Source: Pseudoalteromonas sp. N1230-9 (GTDB lineage: Bacteria; Pseudomonadota; Gammaproteobacteria; Enterobacterales; Alteromonadaceae). From it: 64,000 nt of DNA. The stretch is from NCBI RefSeq assembly GCF_032716425.1, contig NZ_CP090419.1, positions 1,041,001 to 1,105,000 on the forward strand, read 5' to 3'. Below are positions 27,542-36,709 of the stretch, piece after piece. Every line of letters begins with the position of its first letter. Position 1 is the stretch's first letter. The notes under the pieces are model-generated. The model was not told the DNA's origin. It ran no database searches and saw only the letters and a program-made list of their open reading frames with translations. A program made the translations under genes and the position numbers.

Positions 27542-28347
27542 AGGTTATTTTTATAATTGCTTACTTGATTAATGGCCTGTGCAATGCGTGGTGTTAAACC
27601 TAATGATAATAAGCTGTCCATCACTAACAACTGACAACCTTGCGCTGCTTTTAATAGCGTTAAACTCGGTTGTTTACAAAATGCTTCTTTGCCACCAAGT
27701 GAATAGACTACGTGTGCAGGAGCAACAATAAAATCAGGCTGATTAATTGCGAGAATTTCGCTGTTTAATGGTTTAAAGCCGCGATGTGTTTTAGCCAAGT
27801 TTTTAATGCCTGCATAATCAAAGAGCATGTTTGGTACTGTATCAGTACCAGCAGCGACTAACCCACGGTCATTCGCAGATAAAAGAAAAAGCGCTTTGAG
27901 CTCAGTTTTTACCGCTTTTTTAGGTAAGGTTTGTTGAATTTTTTGGTTTAAAGCTTGGGCTTTTTTGCTAGCGTTTAGGTGATTACCTAATGTAGTAATC
28001 AAGTGTTGAAGGTCATCCACGGTGTCTGGTTTTTTGTACACGCGTAAATTAACACCTGTTGATGCAATTTGCTCTAAAACTTCAGGGCGGCCTGCACCTT
28101 CTAATGCAAATACAGCAGTAGGTTTAAGTGAAAGGACGCCTTCAGCGGCTAGATCCCTGTAATAACCGACTTGGGGTAGTTCAGCTGCTGCTTCAGGATA
28201 CACACTAGACTGGTCAACTCCGACTAAGCTTTGTTGTTTTTCTAGTGCATAAATAATCTCAGTTAACGTGCCACCTGCGCTGACAATACGTTGCTCGGCA
28301 AACACAGTTTGAGAAAGTAGTAATAACACGACACTTAGGTATTTCAT
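27538..28347 (-). CDS. hmuT: Periplasmic haemin-binding protein HmuT
   Basis: The 269-residue product has a signal peptide (about 1-17, VFA) and a TroA/BtuF-like fold: QRIVSAGGTLTEIIYALEKQQSLVGVD at the N-terminus, GYYRDLAAEGVLSLKPTAVFA, and a long linking helix. It receives haem from an outer-membrane receptor (no candidate adjacent) and delivers it to HmuUV. It is the first gene of the operon. A Fur-like box lies 44 bases upstream of its ATG. Confidence 0.92.
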   Translation of the reverse strand: MKYLSVVLLLLSQTVFAEQRIVSAGGTLTEIIYALEKQQSLVGVDQSSVYPEAAAELPQVGYYRDLAAEGVLSLKPTAVFALEGAGRPEVLEQIASTGVNLRVYKKPDTVDDLQHLITTLGNHLNASKKAQALNQKIQQTLPKKAVKTELKALFLLSANDRGLVAAGTDTVPNMLFDYAGIKNLAKTHRGFKPLNSEILAINQPDFIVAPAHVVYSLGGKEAFCKQPSLTLLKAAQGCQLLVMDSLLSLGLTPRIAQAINQVSNYKNNL

Positions 28348-28390
28348 ACGCGAACTCCAATTTTGTTTGTTTCATTATATACATTCATTC

Positions 28391-28409
28391 GCAAATGAAA
28401 ATAATTATC
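28391..28409. promoter_or_regulatory. Fur-like box upstream of the haem operon
   Basis: The 19-base site at 28391-28409 (GCAAATGAAAATAATTATC) matches the Fur consensus GATAATGATAATCATTATC at 15 positions. A second overlapping match is offset by 6 bases, as in hexamer arrays. It lies between hmuT and the divergent corA-like gene. Confidence 0.72.
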
Positions 28410-28580
28410 ATAACTAATTGGATTTTGTGTTTTTACTTTTAAAAATGATTAGCAAGATTACGCTTTGCTCTTATGGCTAATTTATTGTGTTGCGCCCAGA
28501 AATTTATTTGAAAAACCAGTGTATTTAGCGTGATAGTTACTGGTACTATTTTGTCACGTGGGTAAAAAAGAGTGGGGCAT

Positions 28581-29537
28581 ATGTTAAGATTTTTTTCAAT
28601 CAACCAAGGCGTAATAACACAAATAGAACCTGCCCCCGACACGCCATTGGCCACATCCATTAAAAATGCCCATTGGATTGATACGATTGACCCAACAGAC
28701 GAAGAGCGTCGCGCCCTTGCTAGTACCTTAAACATTACTTTGCCTGCGGCTGATGATGTTGAAGAAATCGAAGCATCGTCGCGTTGCTTTATTGATCATG
28801 AAGGGCTTCATGTACATGCTCTGTTTATGTCGCCAAATGAAGGACGTTTTAATACGGTGACAGTTGCGTGTTTATTACAAGATAATTGTTTATTGACGAT
28901 TCGTGATGATGAATTAGCTGATTTTCGTTTATTAAGACTTCGTGCTCGTAAAGGGCAAGTGGCATGTGATAACCCTAAACAATTACTGGTGACTTTATTC
29001 GATCAAAAGGTCGAAAATCATGCGGATATGCTTGAAGACATGCATCATCAATTAGAAAACCTCAGTGCCTATGTACTTGAAGAAGATGATTCAGACTTAG
29101 AACAAGCAGTAAGTCGAATTGCACGGCTTGAGGACAACAACGGTAAAGTACGTTTATGTTTAATGGATACCCGTCGCAATATTTCGTTTTTACTACGTTA
29201 CCTTGGCGCACCCACAGAAGATCGTGAGTCACTTCGCGAGATTGTACTTGATATCGATACCCTGATGTCTCACTGTACTTTTTTGTTTGATAAAGTTAAT
29301 TTCTTGATGGATTCAACCCAGGGTTTTATTAATATTGAGCAAAACCAAATCATTAAAACTTTCTCGATTGCGTCGGTGGTTTTTTTACCTCCCACAGTTG
29401 TTGCGAGTATTTATGGTATGAATTTTAATAGCATGCCAGAGCTTGAGTGGGCTTGGGGCTACCCGTTTGCTATTGCCATTATGCTACTGTCCGGCTTCGC
29501 GCCTTATTTATTTTTTAAACATAAAGGTTGGCTGTAA
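28581..29537 (+). CDS. CorA-family divalent metal transporter
   Basis: CorA/ZntB proteins are pentameric channels or transporters for Mg2+, Co2+, Ni2+ or Zn2+. From the ATG at 28581 the product has 318 residues: a large cytoplasmic domain (1-250) with a long stalk helix, then two C-terminal membrane helices. The ion-selectivity GMN motif lies at 279-281 in YGMNFNSMPEL. The frame opens three codons earlier at a GTG, which I rejected. The substrate cannot be decided: the MPEL loop occurs in both Mg2+ and Zn2+ branches. It diverges from the haem operon. Confidence 0.9.
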   Translation: MLRFFSINQGVITQIEPAPDTPLATSIKNAHWIDTIDPTDEERRALASTLNITLPAADDVEEIEASSRCFIDHEGLHVHALFMSPNEGRFNTVTVACLLQDNCLLTIRDDELADFRLLRLRARKGQVACDNPKQLLVTLFDQKVENHADMLEDMHHQLENLSAYVLEEDDSDLEQAVSRIARLEDNNGKVRLCLMDTRRNISFLLRYLGAPTEDRESLREIVLDIDTLMSHCTFLFDKVNFLMDSTQGFINIEQNQIIKTFSIASVVFLPPTVVASIYGMNFNSMPELEWAWGYPFAIAIMLLSGFAPYLFFKHKGWL

Positions 29538-29543
29538 GGGCAT

Positions 29544-29567
29544 AAAAAAGCCCAGCGCTAGCTGGGC
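29544..29567 (-). terminator. Rho-independent terminator of dps
   Basis: A perfect 7-bp stem (29550-29556 with 29561-29567) with a 4-base loop is followed on the - strand by six T residues (A run at 29544-29549). It lies 23 bases past the dps stop and just after the + strand corA-like stop. Confidence 0.85.
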
Positions 29568-29589
29568 AAGGGGTCTTCGGAAAGAAGTG

Positions 29590-30108
29590 TTAACCTTTTA
29601 ATTCGCCTGTAGATGATTCGATATGTGCACGAACAAACCATTGGAACTGTTCAAGCTCTGCAAGTTGACCTGTGATCATATCTTCAGAAACAGGGTCTAA
29701 TTCAGCAAGTTGCTCAAGCGCCTTGCGGTGATCTTTATTAACGCCGTTATAAACTTTATCAAGAGCAGTTAAGTGATCAGACACCAGCCCTTTGCCTAGC
29801 GAATAATCTTTCCACTCGCGGCGATCAACAATTGACTGTGGTGTGCCAACCGGAACACCGCCCATAGTTGCAATGCGCTCGGCAATAGTGTCGGTCATTT
29901 CTTGAACGGCACTCACTTGTGGATCAAGCATTTCATGCACGCCGATAAAATTTGGACCTACAACATTCCAGTGGATATGCTTAAGAGTAAGATGTAAATC
30001 GATTAAAGCGACCATGCGCTTGTCTAAAATAGCAATTGTATCGGCTGCTGATTCGTTATTAACGCCTGGGGCCGTGAATTCAGCGACTTTTGATGATGTA
30101 TTACTCAT
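29590..30108 (-). CDS. dps: Dps/ferritin-like DNA-protection protein
   Basis: Dps forms a 12-subunit cage that oxidises Fe2+ with peroxide and stores iron, shielding DNA. The 172-residue product has the intersubunit ferroxidase residues His46, His58, Asp62, Asp73 and Glu77. Their spacing is identical to E. coli Dps (His51, His63, Asp67, Asp78, Glu82). The motif LHLTLKHIHWNV is diagnostic. A GGAGGAG ribosome site precedes the ATG. The N-terminal tail has one lysine only, so direct DNA binding may be weak. It stands alone with its own terminator. Confidence 0.96.
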   Translation of the reverse strand: MSNTSSKVAEFTAPGVNNESAADTIAILDKRMVALIDLHLTLKHIHWNVVGPNFIGVHEMLDPQVSAVQEMTDTIAERIATMGGVPVGTPQSIVDRREWKDYSLGKGLVSDHLTALDKVYNGVNKDHRKALEQLAELDPVSEDMITGQLAELEQFQWFVRAHIESSTGELKG

Positions 30109-30306
30109 TACTCCTCCGAGATTCTCTAAAATTGTATTTCCATAAAGCTTTTAAGTTACTTAGTCGTTACTTAAAAAGCGAAGTTATTAGAGTAGAAGCA
30201 ATCGTTATGCCGATATCTTAAATGATTTTAAGTTTTTGTTTTTAAATGGTTTGCTTTTATTTTTGCTTTGATGGCGCCCAACATGATACTGAATGAATAT
30301 GAAAAG

Positions 30307-30341
30307 TCTGCACACTCTATGTAAAAAATTCAGTGTGCAGA
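30307..30341 (-). terminator. Hairpin terminator of the CBS-domain gene
   Basis: A perfect 10-bp stem (30307-30316 with 30332-30341) with a 15-base loop lies 19 bases past the stop of the CBS gene. On the - strand a C plus four T residues follow. Confidence 0.65.
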
Positions 30342-30359
30342 AGCGAGGAACAGAAATCG

Positions 30360-30779
30360 CTAAGAAAGCAGGGCCGCTGCTAAACGAACAAAGTCAGAAG
30401 AGGTTAAAATGCCAACTAAGTTATTATCATCATCGACAACGGGCATACAGCCGTGACGATTTTCAACAAAAAACTTAGCTACTTCGTGTAGTGGTTGATT
30501 AGGTGAAATACTTGTGAAATCAGTGGCCATAATATCTTGCACTTTAGTTTGCTTTTCTTTGCGTTCAAGTGCACTGGCACTGAAGTTAGCCATAATACTC
30601 ATAACTTGAGCGATCATGATCTTTTGTGTCAGCATGCCAACTAAACCACCATGCTCATTAATGACAGGAATGTGTCGAATGTTTTTTTCTTTCATTAAGT
30701 TATGAGCATCATGCAATGAGTTTTCTGCGGTGATCGCCAGCGGATCGGGCGTCATCAGGTCTGAAACAAGGTGTGTCAT
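30360..30779 (-). CDS. Tandem CBS-domain protein
   Basis: The 139-residue protein is one Bateman module: CBS1 about 5-60 (VSDLMTPDPLAITAENSL, IRHIPVINEHGGLVGMLT) and CBS2 about 78-137 (VQDIMATDFTSISPNQPL, HGCMPVVDDDNNLVGILTSSDFV). Such modules bind adenine nucleotides and act as energy or redox sensors for partner proteins. No partner domain is fused and no clear partner gene is adjacent. The neighbouring dps and cyclase genes are separately spaced. Function is otherwise unknown. Confidence 0.92.
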   Translation of the reverse strand: MTHLVSDLMTPDPLAITAENSLHDAHNLMKEKNIRHIPVINEHGGLVGMLTQKIMIAQVMSIMANFSASALERKEKQTKVQDIMATDFTSISPNQPLHEVAKFFVENRHGCMPVVDDDNNLVGILTSSDFVRLAAALLS

Positions 30780-30918
30780 GGTAAAGTCCTAGTAATTTAA
30801 TCACGTTGGTATCAGTGTAGTCTGAATATGATTGGGTGCACTTCACCTAGATCAAAGTTTATGATTAATTACTTAAATTTTTTAATGATAAGGAATTAAA
30901 GTTAAACTGTGCAAATGA

Positions 30919-32055
30919 TTAAAGTATGGTTTCAATTCGGTTACGGCCATTGTTTTTAGCCGAATAGAGGGCTTTATCTGCTCGGTTAATTAAGTCGTCA
31001 AATGTATCAGCTTGTTGCCAATGAGTTAGGCCAAAACTGGCTGTGAGTGAAATGATTTGTCCCTTATATTCAATTTGACTTGATTCGATAGTTTGGCGAA
31101 GCTCTTCAAGCTTTTGGTAGGCTTGATCTGGGGATTTTTCAATACTGAGAATGAGAAATTCCTCGCCCCCTAAGCGGCAGCAAAGATCTTCTTGGTGTAG
31201 ATGATGTTGCAAAAGTTCGGCAAATACTTCTAGTACTAAGTCTCCTGCTTCATGCCCGTAATTATCATTTATACTTTTAAAAAAGTCGATGTCTAAAGCG
31301 CTTGCATAAAGAAAAGCCGCATGCTGATTAGTCAATAACTGCCGTTTTTCCAAAATATACTGAAGACCTCGACGATTGTATAAATTGGTTAGAGGATCCT
31401 TGAGTGATAGTTCAGCGTAGCGTCGTTTTTCATCGATTAGCAGAGTAGTGATAAGCCCAAGCCCTGTCATGACAAACACTGTGGCATGAGCAATCACTGT
31501 TAATGAGTAAAGTGTCAGTAGGTTATGTGAATGAGTGATAATAGTTAACTGAGTAATAGGCACTAAAAGTAAAATACATTGCGCTGCCAAAAGTACTGTA
31601 TTGCCTATATTGCTCTTGTGTAGTGCCCGGGTAAAAGTAAAGTAAATAAGGGCAGGTAACACAGTTAGCGTAAAGCATGCCTCAACTAAAGCAAGTTGGT
31701 TGATATCGTTTGTAAATAATACGAAAACTGAAAAAATAGCACCGTGGCCAATCATTAACCTATTAAAGCGGCACTTTTCATCGTGGTTATAAATCGAGAG
31801 CTGAAGTAGTACCATTGATAGGATATAAATAATAACACTGGGCCGAAAATCACTGGGAAGTCCGAAAATATTTTGTATCCACAGCCAAGCAAAGCCAATA
31901 ACGCCTAGATAGAAAAAGAAGTTAAAGAAGACAATTGACTTACTTTTAAAACGGCTAATCATGAGCCGAGTAGCAATGACCGAACAGGTTATTACAGTGA
32001 TCAGCAAAAAAACAAAGAAGCCGTGATAAAAATAACTGTCAAGGTTAATAGCCAT
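30919..32055 (-). CDS. Membrane-bound diguanylate cyclase (GGDEF)
   Basis: This makes c-di-GMP from two GTP. The 378-residue product has a membrane sensor of about six or seven helices (about 9-205) and a GGDEF domain (about 215-375). The active-site motif is RLGGEEF, with GGEEF at 296-300; LTNLYNRRGL and DIDFFKSINDNYGH are also present. The inhibitory-site RxxD five residues before the motif is missing (HQED instead), so product inhibition should be weak. It stands alone, upstream of and on the same strand as the CBS gene but 139 bases away. Confidence 0.93.
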   Translation of the reverse strand: MAINLDSYFYHGFFVFLLITVITCSVIATRLMISRFKSKSIVFFNFFFYLGVIGFAWLWIQNIFGLPSDFRPSVIIYILSMVLLQLSIYNHDEKCRFNRLMIGHGAIFSVFVLFTNDINQLALVEACFTLTVLPALIYFTFTRALHKSNIGNTVLLAAQCILLLVPITQLTIITHSHNLLTLYSLTVIAHATVFVMTGLGLITTLLIDEKRRYAELSLKDPLTNLYNRRGLQYILEKRQLLTNQHAAFLYASALDIDFFKSINDNYGHEAGDLVLEVFAELLQHHLHQEDLCCRLGGEEFLILSIEKSPDQAYQKLEELRQTIESSQIEYKGQIISLTASFGLTHWQQADTFDDLINRADKALYSAKNNGRNRIETIL

Positions 32056-32158
32056 AACTCACATAGAAAAACGAGCAATAGTTAAAAGCTTAGCATAGAA
32101 AGATTTTTACACTAAAATCTACTCTGTTGTGGCGTTCGCCTTTTGTGCTGCGACAAGT

Positions 32159-32749
32159 TCAAAATAAGCTAAACAATACAGAAACGATTAATAGCCCTGC
32201 CATAATATAATTAAATACTTTTAAGCGTATCGGGTTCCCAAGATAGTGCTGAAGTTTTTGTCCGAGCAAAGTCCAAGAGCATACGCATGGTAAGTTAACG
32301 ACTCCGAAAACGATACTAACAATAAAAACAGAGAGTAGATTTTTATCAGGTGCGTAAAGACCAATAGCACTTAGTGCCATTGCCCACGCTTTTGGATTAA
32401 CCCATTGGAATAATGCAGCTTGGGTAAAAGTAAAAGGATCACTGTTGTGGTTAGAGGCTTGTTGCCCATTGCTGGTGGCAATCTTAAACGCAAGATAGAA
32501 CAGGTAAGCAACACAAAATACTTTGAGAATGAGGTAGCTTGATGGAAATAAGTCAAACACTTGCATAACACCTAGTCCAACAAGTATTAGCATTAACATG
32601 AATCCAAGTGTTACGCCAAGTAAGTGTGGCATTGTTCTACGAAAACCAAAATTCGCGCCTGAGCTCATTAACATCAAATTATTAGGACCTGGTGTAATTG
32701 ATGAAACTAAGGCAAATAGCGCTAGTGCAGTAAGGATCTCAAAAGTCAT
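32159..32749 (-). CDS. LysE/RhtB-family amino-acid exporter
   Basis: The 196-residue protein has five or six membrane helices and the family hallmark SSITPGPNNLMLMSSG (about 14-29). The ATG at 32749 has GGAGA 7 bases upstream; a GTG two codons earlier was rejected. It exports an amino acid or homoserine-lactone-type compound; the substrate is unknown. It diverges from an Lrp/AsnC-type regulator, a common arrangement in which the regulator controls the exporter. Confidence 0.9.
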   Translation of the reverse strand: MTFEILTALALFALVSSITPGPNNLMLMSSGANFGFRRTMPHLLGVTLGFMLMLILVGLGVMQVFDLFPSSYLILKVFCVAYLFYLAFKIATSNGQQASNHNSDPFTFTQAALFQWVNPKAWAMALSAIGLYAPDKNLLSVFIVSIVFGVVNLPCVCSWTLLGQKLQHYLGNPIRLKVFNYIMAGLLIVSVLFSLF

Positions 32750-32848
32750 TATCACTTCTCCATATTTTTAGAAATGCAATTATAGCTTGAGGATGATGCA
32801 ATTTTGTCGCTTAATATTGTTTATATGGATAGCATAGAGCAACAATAA

Positions 32849-33298
32849 ATGAAAAGAGATAGTATAAATGAGAGAATATTGCATGAGCTAAGGCGCAATG
32901 GCCGAATTGCTAATGCTGAACTTGCAGAGAAAGTTGGATTATCACCATCAGCCTGCCTGCGCAGAGTGCAGGAACTTGAACGCTCTGGTGTTATTTCTGG
33001 TTATCGGGCAGTGATTAATAACCAAGCAGTGGGTCTAGGGTTTATAGCCTATGTGGGGGTTGGTTTGAATGAACACTCAACACGATCACAGCTAGCATTT
33101 GAGCAAGCCCTTGAGTTTATAGCTGAGGTTAAAGAGTGCCATAATGTGACAGGCTCGTACGAATACTTGCTAAGAGTCGAAACAGTCGATCTTAAAGCGT
33201 ATAAATCATTTCACGCTGATATATTGGGCTCAATACCTCAGGTAAGGACAATTACTTCACATGTCGTTATGGACTCCCCAAAGGATGAGCGAGCCTGA
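32849..33298 (+). CDS. Lrp/AsnC-family transcriptional regulator
   Basis: The 149-residue product has an N-terminal winged HTH (about 4-55; DSINERILHELRRNGRIANAE, VGLSPSACLRRVQELERSG) and a C-terminal RAM/AsnC effector domain (about 66-145; VTGSYEYLLRVETVD is typical). It binds amino acids and regulates transport or metabolism. It lies head-to-head with the LysE gene across 99 bases and probably regulates it. The perfect hairpin 24 bases after its stop is likely its terminator. Confidence 0.93.
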   Translation: MKRDSINERILHELRRNGRIANAELAEKVGLSPSACLRRVQELERSGVISGYRAVINNQAVGLGFIAYVGVGLNEHSTRSQLAFEQALEFIAEVKECHNVTGSYEYLLRVETVDLKAYKSFHADILGSIPQVRTITSHVVMDSPKDERA

Positions 33299-33321
33299 AA
33301 GGATAAAATGGTTACTCAATA

Positions 33322-33356
33322 AAGATATTAAGTAGTTTTATACTACTTAATATCTT
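33322..33356 (+). terminator. Long perfect AT-rich hairpin after the Lrp gene
   Basis: A perfect 15-bp stem (33322-33336 with 33342-33356) with a 5-base loop lies 23 bases past the stop. The flank is AT-rich but has no pure T run, so it may be a terminator or mRNA 3'-end stabiliser. Confidence 0.6.
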
Positions 33357-33590
33357 ATTAATAAAAAATGAATCTCAAATTAATATAAATAACAAAAATA
33401 CAAATAATAACATTACCTCTGTTAAGCCAAAGTTAATTCTTGTATTGACAGAATGTCCCGATAAAAGACGTATACCGTTAAATATAATAATATTTATAGT
33501 GCTTATGTTCTGATGCAGGCTGTTGGACTAATAATTTTTGTTGGTTTATTATCCACGCCTAAAATTTCACATGCAGGGACAATAATAAGA

Positions 33591-34757
33591 ATGGATCTTC
33601 ACACATTGCTCATTTGCACAGCCTTGGTTAGCTTTATTATGATGCTTACAATGGCTGCGCTTTTCATCGTTAGTCGTAATGAAAAATACTTGCTTGATTG
33701 GCTTGTATGTGGAGTCCTATTTTTTGTCTCTAACTTAGTCGGAATTGTAGCGACGCAAGTTTCCCTTTCTTGGATTTTTCACCCCTCGTTTGCTAATGCT
33801 TGTTACCTTGGCGCGCATGCCGCCTTATTTAGTGGTGTATCACGTTGTTTGTATGGCCGCTCTACTTGGTTATTAGTTGCTATAGTGTTTGTGGGTATTT
33901 ACTTACTTAATCTGCTACCTCCAATGGTTGAGTCTGTCGAGTTAAGAATTGTAGCCTTGTATCCGGTGGTTGCAGCACTTGATATTTCAGCAACTATGGC
34001 ACTTTGGAAACACCGTAAAGAAGAAGTTGGCAGAGGGTATTATTTATTAATAGGCATTTTATTTATATTCGCTGCTCAACTTTTAATACGTGGTTATTTT
34101 TTATTAGCAGGTGTAGAGAATTATCCGTGGTTAGATAAAGGCCTATTATTAGATGTTGGCAGTTTAGCTGTTATCGCATTTGTATTTTTATTAACCATTT
34201 CCTTTTCAGTGGTCGTAACATGGCGAAAAGAGCTAGCCCTTAGAGAGTATTCTTTTACTGACCATTTAACGGGGTGGTATAACCGAAAAGCACTCGAAAA
34301 GGTTGCTAGTAATGAAATTAAACGTTGTTCCAGAAATAATTTTCGCCTTGCATTTATCGTGTTTGATATTGATTTCTTTAAATCAGTGAATGATAGATTT
34401 GGTCATATACAAGGTGATAAAGCCTTGAAACATGTAACTAAGATTGCAAAGCAGCAGTTAAGAGGATATGACCATAATTTTCGTTTAGGTGGTGAAGAGT
34501 TTGCTGTTTTAGTCAGTCACTTAAAGCCTCAAGATGTCGAATTACTTGCACAGCGTATTCGTAAAAAAGTCGCGAGAACACCCTTGTATATTGAAGGTGA
34601 AGCAGTGCATTTAACCATTAGTGCGGGTGTTGCAATATCAAAAAATCAAGAAACCTCTTGGGAAGATGTTTTAAAGCGTGCGGATGATGCCCTTTATCGC
34701 TCTAAACATGATGGCCGTAATTTAGTCACTAGTTATGGTGATTTAGCCGAAGCTTAG
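33591..34757 (+). CDS. Membrane-bound diguanylate cyclase (GGDEF) with an inhibitory site
   Basis: From the ATG at 33591 (MDLHTLL) the product has 388 residues: about six or seven membrane helices (about 5-215) and a GGDEF domain (about 225-380). GGEEF lies at 300-304. An intact RxxD inhibitory site (RGYD, 291-294) lies five residues before it, predicting feedback inhibition by c-di-GMP. The frame opens earlier at an ATG at 33513, which would add a signal-peptide-like stretch but has no ribosome site, so the start is uncertain. It is convergent with the response-regulator gene 12 bases on. Confidence 0.9.
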   Translation: MDLHTLLICTALVSFIMMLTMAALFIVSRNEKYLLDWLVCGVLFFVSNLVGIVATQVSLSWIFHPSFANACYLGAHAALFSGVSRCLYGRSTWLLVAIVFVGIYLLNLLPPMVESVELRIVALYPVVAALDISATMALWKHRKEEVGRGYYLLIGILFIFAAQLLIRGYFLLAGVENYPWLDKGLLLDVGSLAVIAFVFLLTISFSVVVTWRKELALREYSFTDHLTGWYNRKALEKVASNEIKRCSRNNFRLAFIVFDIDFFKSVNDRFGHIQGDKALKHVTKIAKQQLRGYDHNFRLGGEEFAVLVSHLKPQDVELLAQRIRKKVARTPLYIEGEAVHLTISAGVAISKNQETSWEDVLKRADDALYRSKHDGRNLVTSYGDLAEA

Positions 34758-34769
34758 CACTAGCTTGGT

Positions 34770-35405
34770 CTAGATTAAGCCTAAATCAATAGCCTTCAGA
34801 GCGGCTCGTGTTCTATCGCGCACATCTAGCTTTCGTAAGATAAACGATACTTGATTACGTATTGTACCTTCTGATTTATATAATGCTTGGGCTATTTCTG
34901 AATTTGAGTAGCCCGCAGCAATTAAATTAAGTACCCTAAGCTCACTTTTACTTAACTTATCAGGTAATAAGGTTGGCTCACTGTGAGACTTAATTGGGTT
35001 GTTAAGTATTCTCTGCGTAATTGCTGGTGAAAGTGCAGAGCCGCCACTAGCCAGTGTTTCGATGGCAGACACTAGTCGTTCTAAATTAATATCCTTTAAT
35101 GCATAACCTTTTGCACCATAGCGAATACATTCAAGTACTTGCTCACTATCATCGAAAGTTGTAAGCACTAATACGGGTTGAGTTAATCCCTGTTTCTGCA
35201 TTGTTTTGAGCACGCCAATACCATCCAAAATAGGCATGCGAATATCTAAAAGCACAACGTCCACAGCGCATTGATTAAGTACAGTCAAAGCGGAACGACC
35301 ATTATCTGCTTCAGCGACAACATGAATGTTGTCTTTTAAGGCTAATAAGCTTTTGAGCCCTTCTCTTAGTAAAGTTTGGTCATCAACCAATAGCACATTA
35401 ATCAT
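34770..35405 (-). CDS. NarL/LuxR-type response regulator
   Basis: The 211-residue product has a receiver domain (about 2-118) with Asp8, Asp9, the phospho-acceptor Asp54 in VVLLDIRMP, and Lys106-type KD, then a LuxR HTH (about 145-205; LSKSELRVLNLIAAGYSNSE). I chose the ATG at 35405, four bases after the kinase stop, over longer readings that run into the kinase gene. It is the partner of the upstream histidine kinase. A likely target is the divergent MipA-like gene, whose promoter region holds matching palindromes. Confidence 0.94.
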   Translation of the reverse strand: MINVLLVDDQTLLREGLKSLLALKDNIHVVAEADNGRSALTVLNQCAVDVVLLDIRMPILDGIGVLKTMQKQGLTQPVLVLTTFDDSEQVLECIRYGAKGYALKDINLERLVSAIETLASGGSALSPAITQRILNNPIKSHSEPTLLPDKLSKSELRVLNLIAAGYSNSEIAQALYKSEGTIRNQVSFILRKLDVRDRTRAALKAIDLGLI

Positions 35406-35409
35406 AATG

Positions 35410-36576
35410 TTACGCCAATGTATGTGGATTAAGTTTATGGGGTAGGGTTGCATCAATCGCAAAGCCGTTATCACTGTGCTTGAACTCAATGGCTCCTTTC
35501 ACTAAAGCCAATCGCTCTTGCATGCCTTTTAAACCATTACCTAAATTAAGTTCAGCGCTTTTATTGCCATTATCTTTTATATGCAATTGCACCGTTTGAT
35601 TTTCGAGCCGTAAAGTAATGTTAAGCTCATCGGCATCACTGTGCTTTATGGTATTTGTTATTGCTTCTTGAATTGCATGAAATAAGGTTTGCGCTAAGAG
35701 TGCATCACTGATTTTGATTGCCGGATCATATTCAAGTGTGACATTTAAGCCTGCGACATCACTGCATAAAGAGTTCAATGATGCGTATAAGTCGATAGTT
35801 TGGTTTTCACGCATTGATGACACTGAATCACGCACGTCACTGAGTAATAAGCGCGTTATCTGCTGGGCTTTAGCAACATGCTTAGGTGCTTGAGCACTTG
35901 CGCAGTGACTAGCTACTTCTAAATGAATGCTCAGCCCTGTTAAATGATGGCCAAGCGTGTCATGTAAATCACGGGCTATGCGAATACGCTCATCGCGAGT
36001 TGCAGTGTCGTTTAAAAGTGATTGAGTTGCTTTTAATTCGCGTAACAAATGCGCAGCTTGCTCTTTCGCTTTACGTTCAGAAATAAGCCGTGTTGCAAAA
36101 CGATATGCAAAGCTATTGTACAAGGTAAATGCCAGACCATTTAACAAAACAAACTCTTTTTCGAAACCATAATGAAGAACCAATGCCATAAAAAAGGGCA
36201 AGCATATAAGGAGGTAAAGTACTGATTTTCTTGGTTCGTAATCACTGAATTTGACTAAGAAAATGATCAATAAAATTGCCACAAAGCCAATATTAAATAG
36301 CCACATTAGTAGTAATACATTGATGATAGTGACGTTTAAAATAACTGTTTGATAACTTTTCAAACGACGCCTAAAAAACTCAAAGTAAATTAAAAATGCG
36401 AAAAAGCTAATAAATAAACAGCTGACTATTGCAACATGCATTGGTGTGTAATCGAGTGTTAATGTTTGCCTGTTGAGTGACCATGCATGCGAGGTGTAAA
36501 TAAATACAAATAGCCAAGTGACTGCTGAAAGCAGAAAGTCGCTGCGCTGTACAAAAAGACGTAAAAATTTGTTCAT
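35410..36576 (-). CDS. DesK/NarX-type sensor histidine kinase (HisKA_3)
   Basis: The 388-residue product has about five membrane helices (15-160), a short coiled coil, a HisKA_3 dimerisation domain with the phosphorylated His205 in ARDLHDTLGHH, and an HATPase_c domain (about 290-385) with N-box IQEAITNTIKHS and GNGLKGMQERL. It phosphorylates the response regulator encoded 4 bases downstream. The membrane-only sensor, like DesK, suggests an envelope or lipid stimulus; this is inference. Confidence 0.94.
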   Translation of the reverse strand: MNKFLRLFVQRSDFLLSAVTWLFVFIYTSHAWSLNRQTLTLDYTPMHVAIVSCLFISFFAFLIYFEFFRRRLKSYQTVILNVTIINVLLLMWLFNIGFVAILLIIFLVKFSDYEPRKSVLYLLICLPFFMALVLHYGFEKEFVLLNGLAFTLYNSFAYRFATRLISERKAKEQAAHLLRELKATQSLLNDTATRDERIRIARDLHDTLGHHLTGLSIHLEVASHCASAQAPKHVAKAQQITRLLLSDVRDSVSSMRENQTIDLYASLNSLCSDVAGLNVTLEYDPAIKISDALLAQTLFHAIQEAITNTIKHSDADELNITLRLENQTVQLHIKDNGNKSAELNLGNGLKGMQERLALVKGAIEFKHSDNGFAIDATLPHKLNPHTLA

Positions 36577-36613
36577 GTCTTTATTTTAATCCGCATTTAT
36601 CTGTTTATGTATA

Positions 36614-36646
36614 TGACAAATGTCACGTTTAAACTTGTGACATTTG
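36614..36646. promoter_or_regulatory. Nested palindromes between the kinase and MipA-like genes
   Basis: A perfect 10-bp inverted repeat (CAAATGTCAC at 36617-36626 with GTGACATTTG at 36637-36646, spacer 10) overlaps a second palindrome, TGACA-AA-TGTCA, at 36614-36625. The repeated TGTCA half-sites look like response-regulator binding sites. The location in the divergent promoter supports that. Confidence 0.6.
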
Positions 36647-36709
36647 CAGCATGTTTGCCCATCAGATGAGCGTTATATTGTTATTAAACATCAATATAGG
36701 GACATTATC

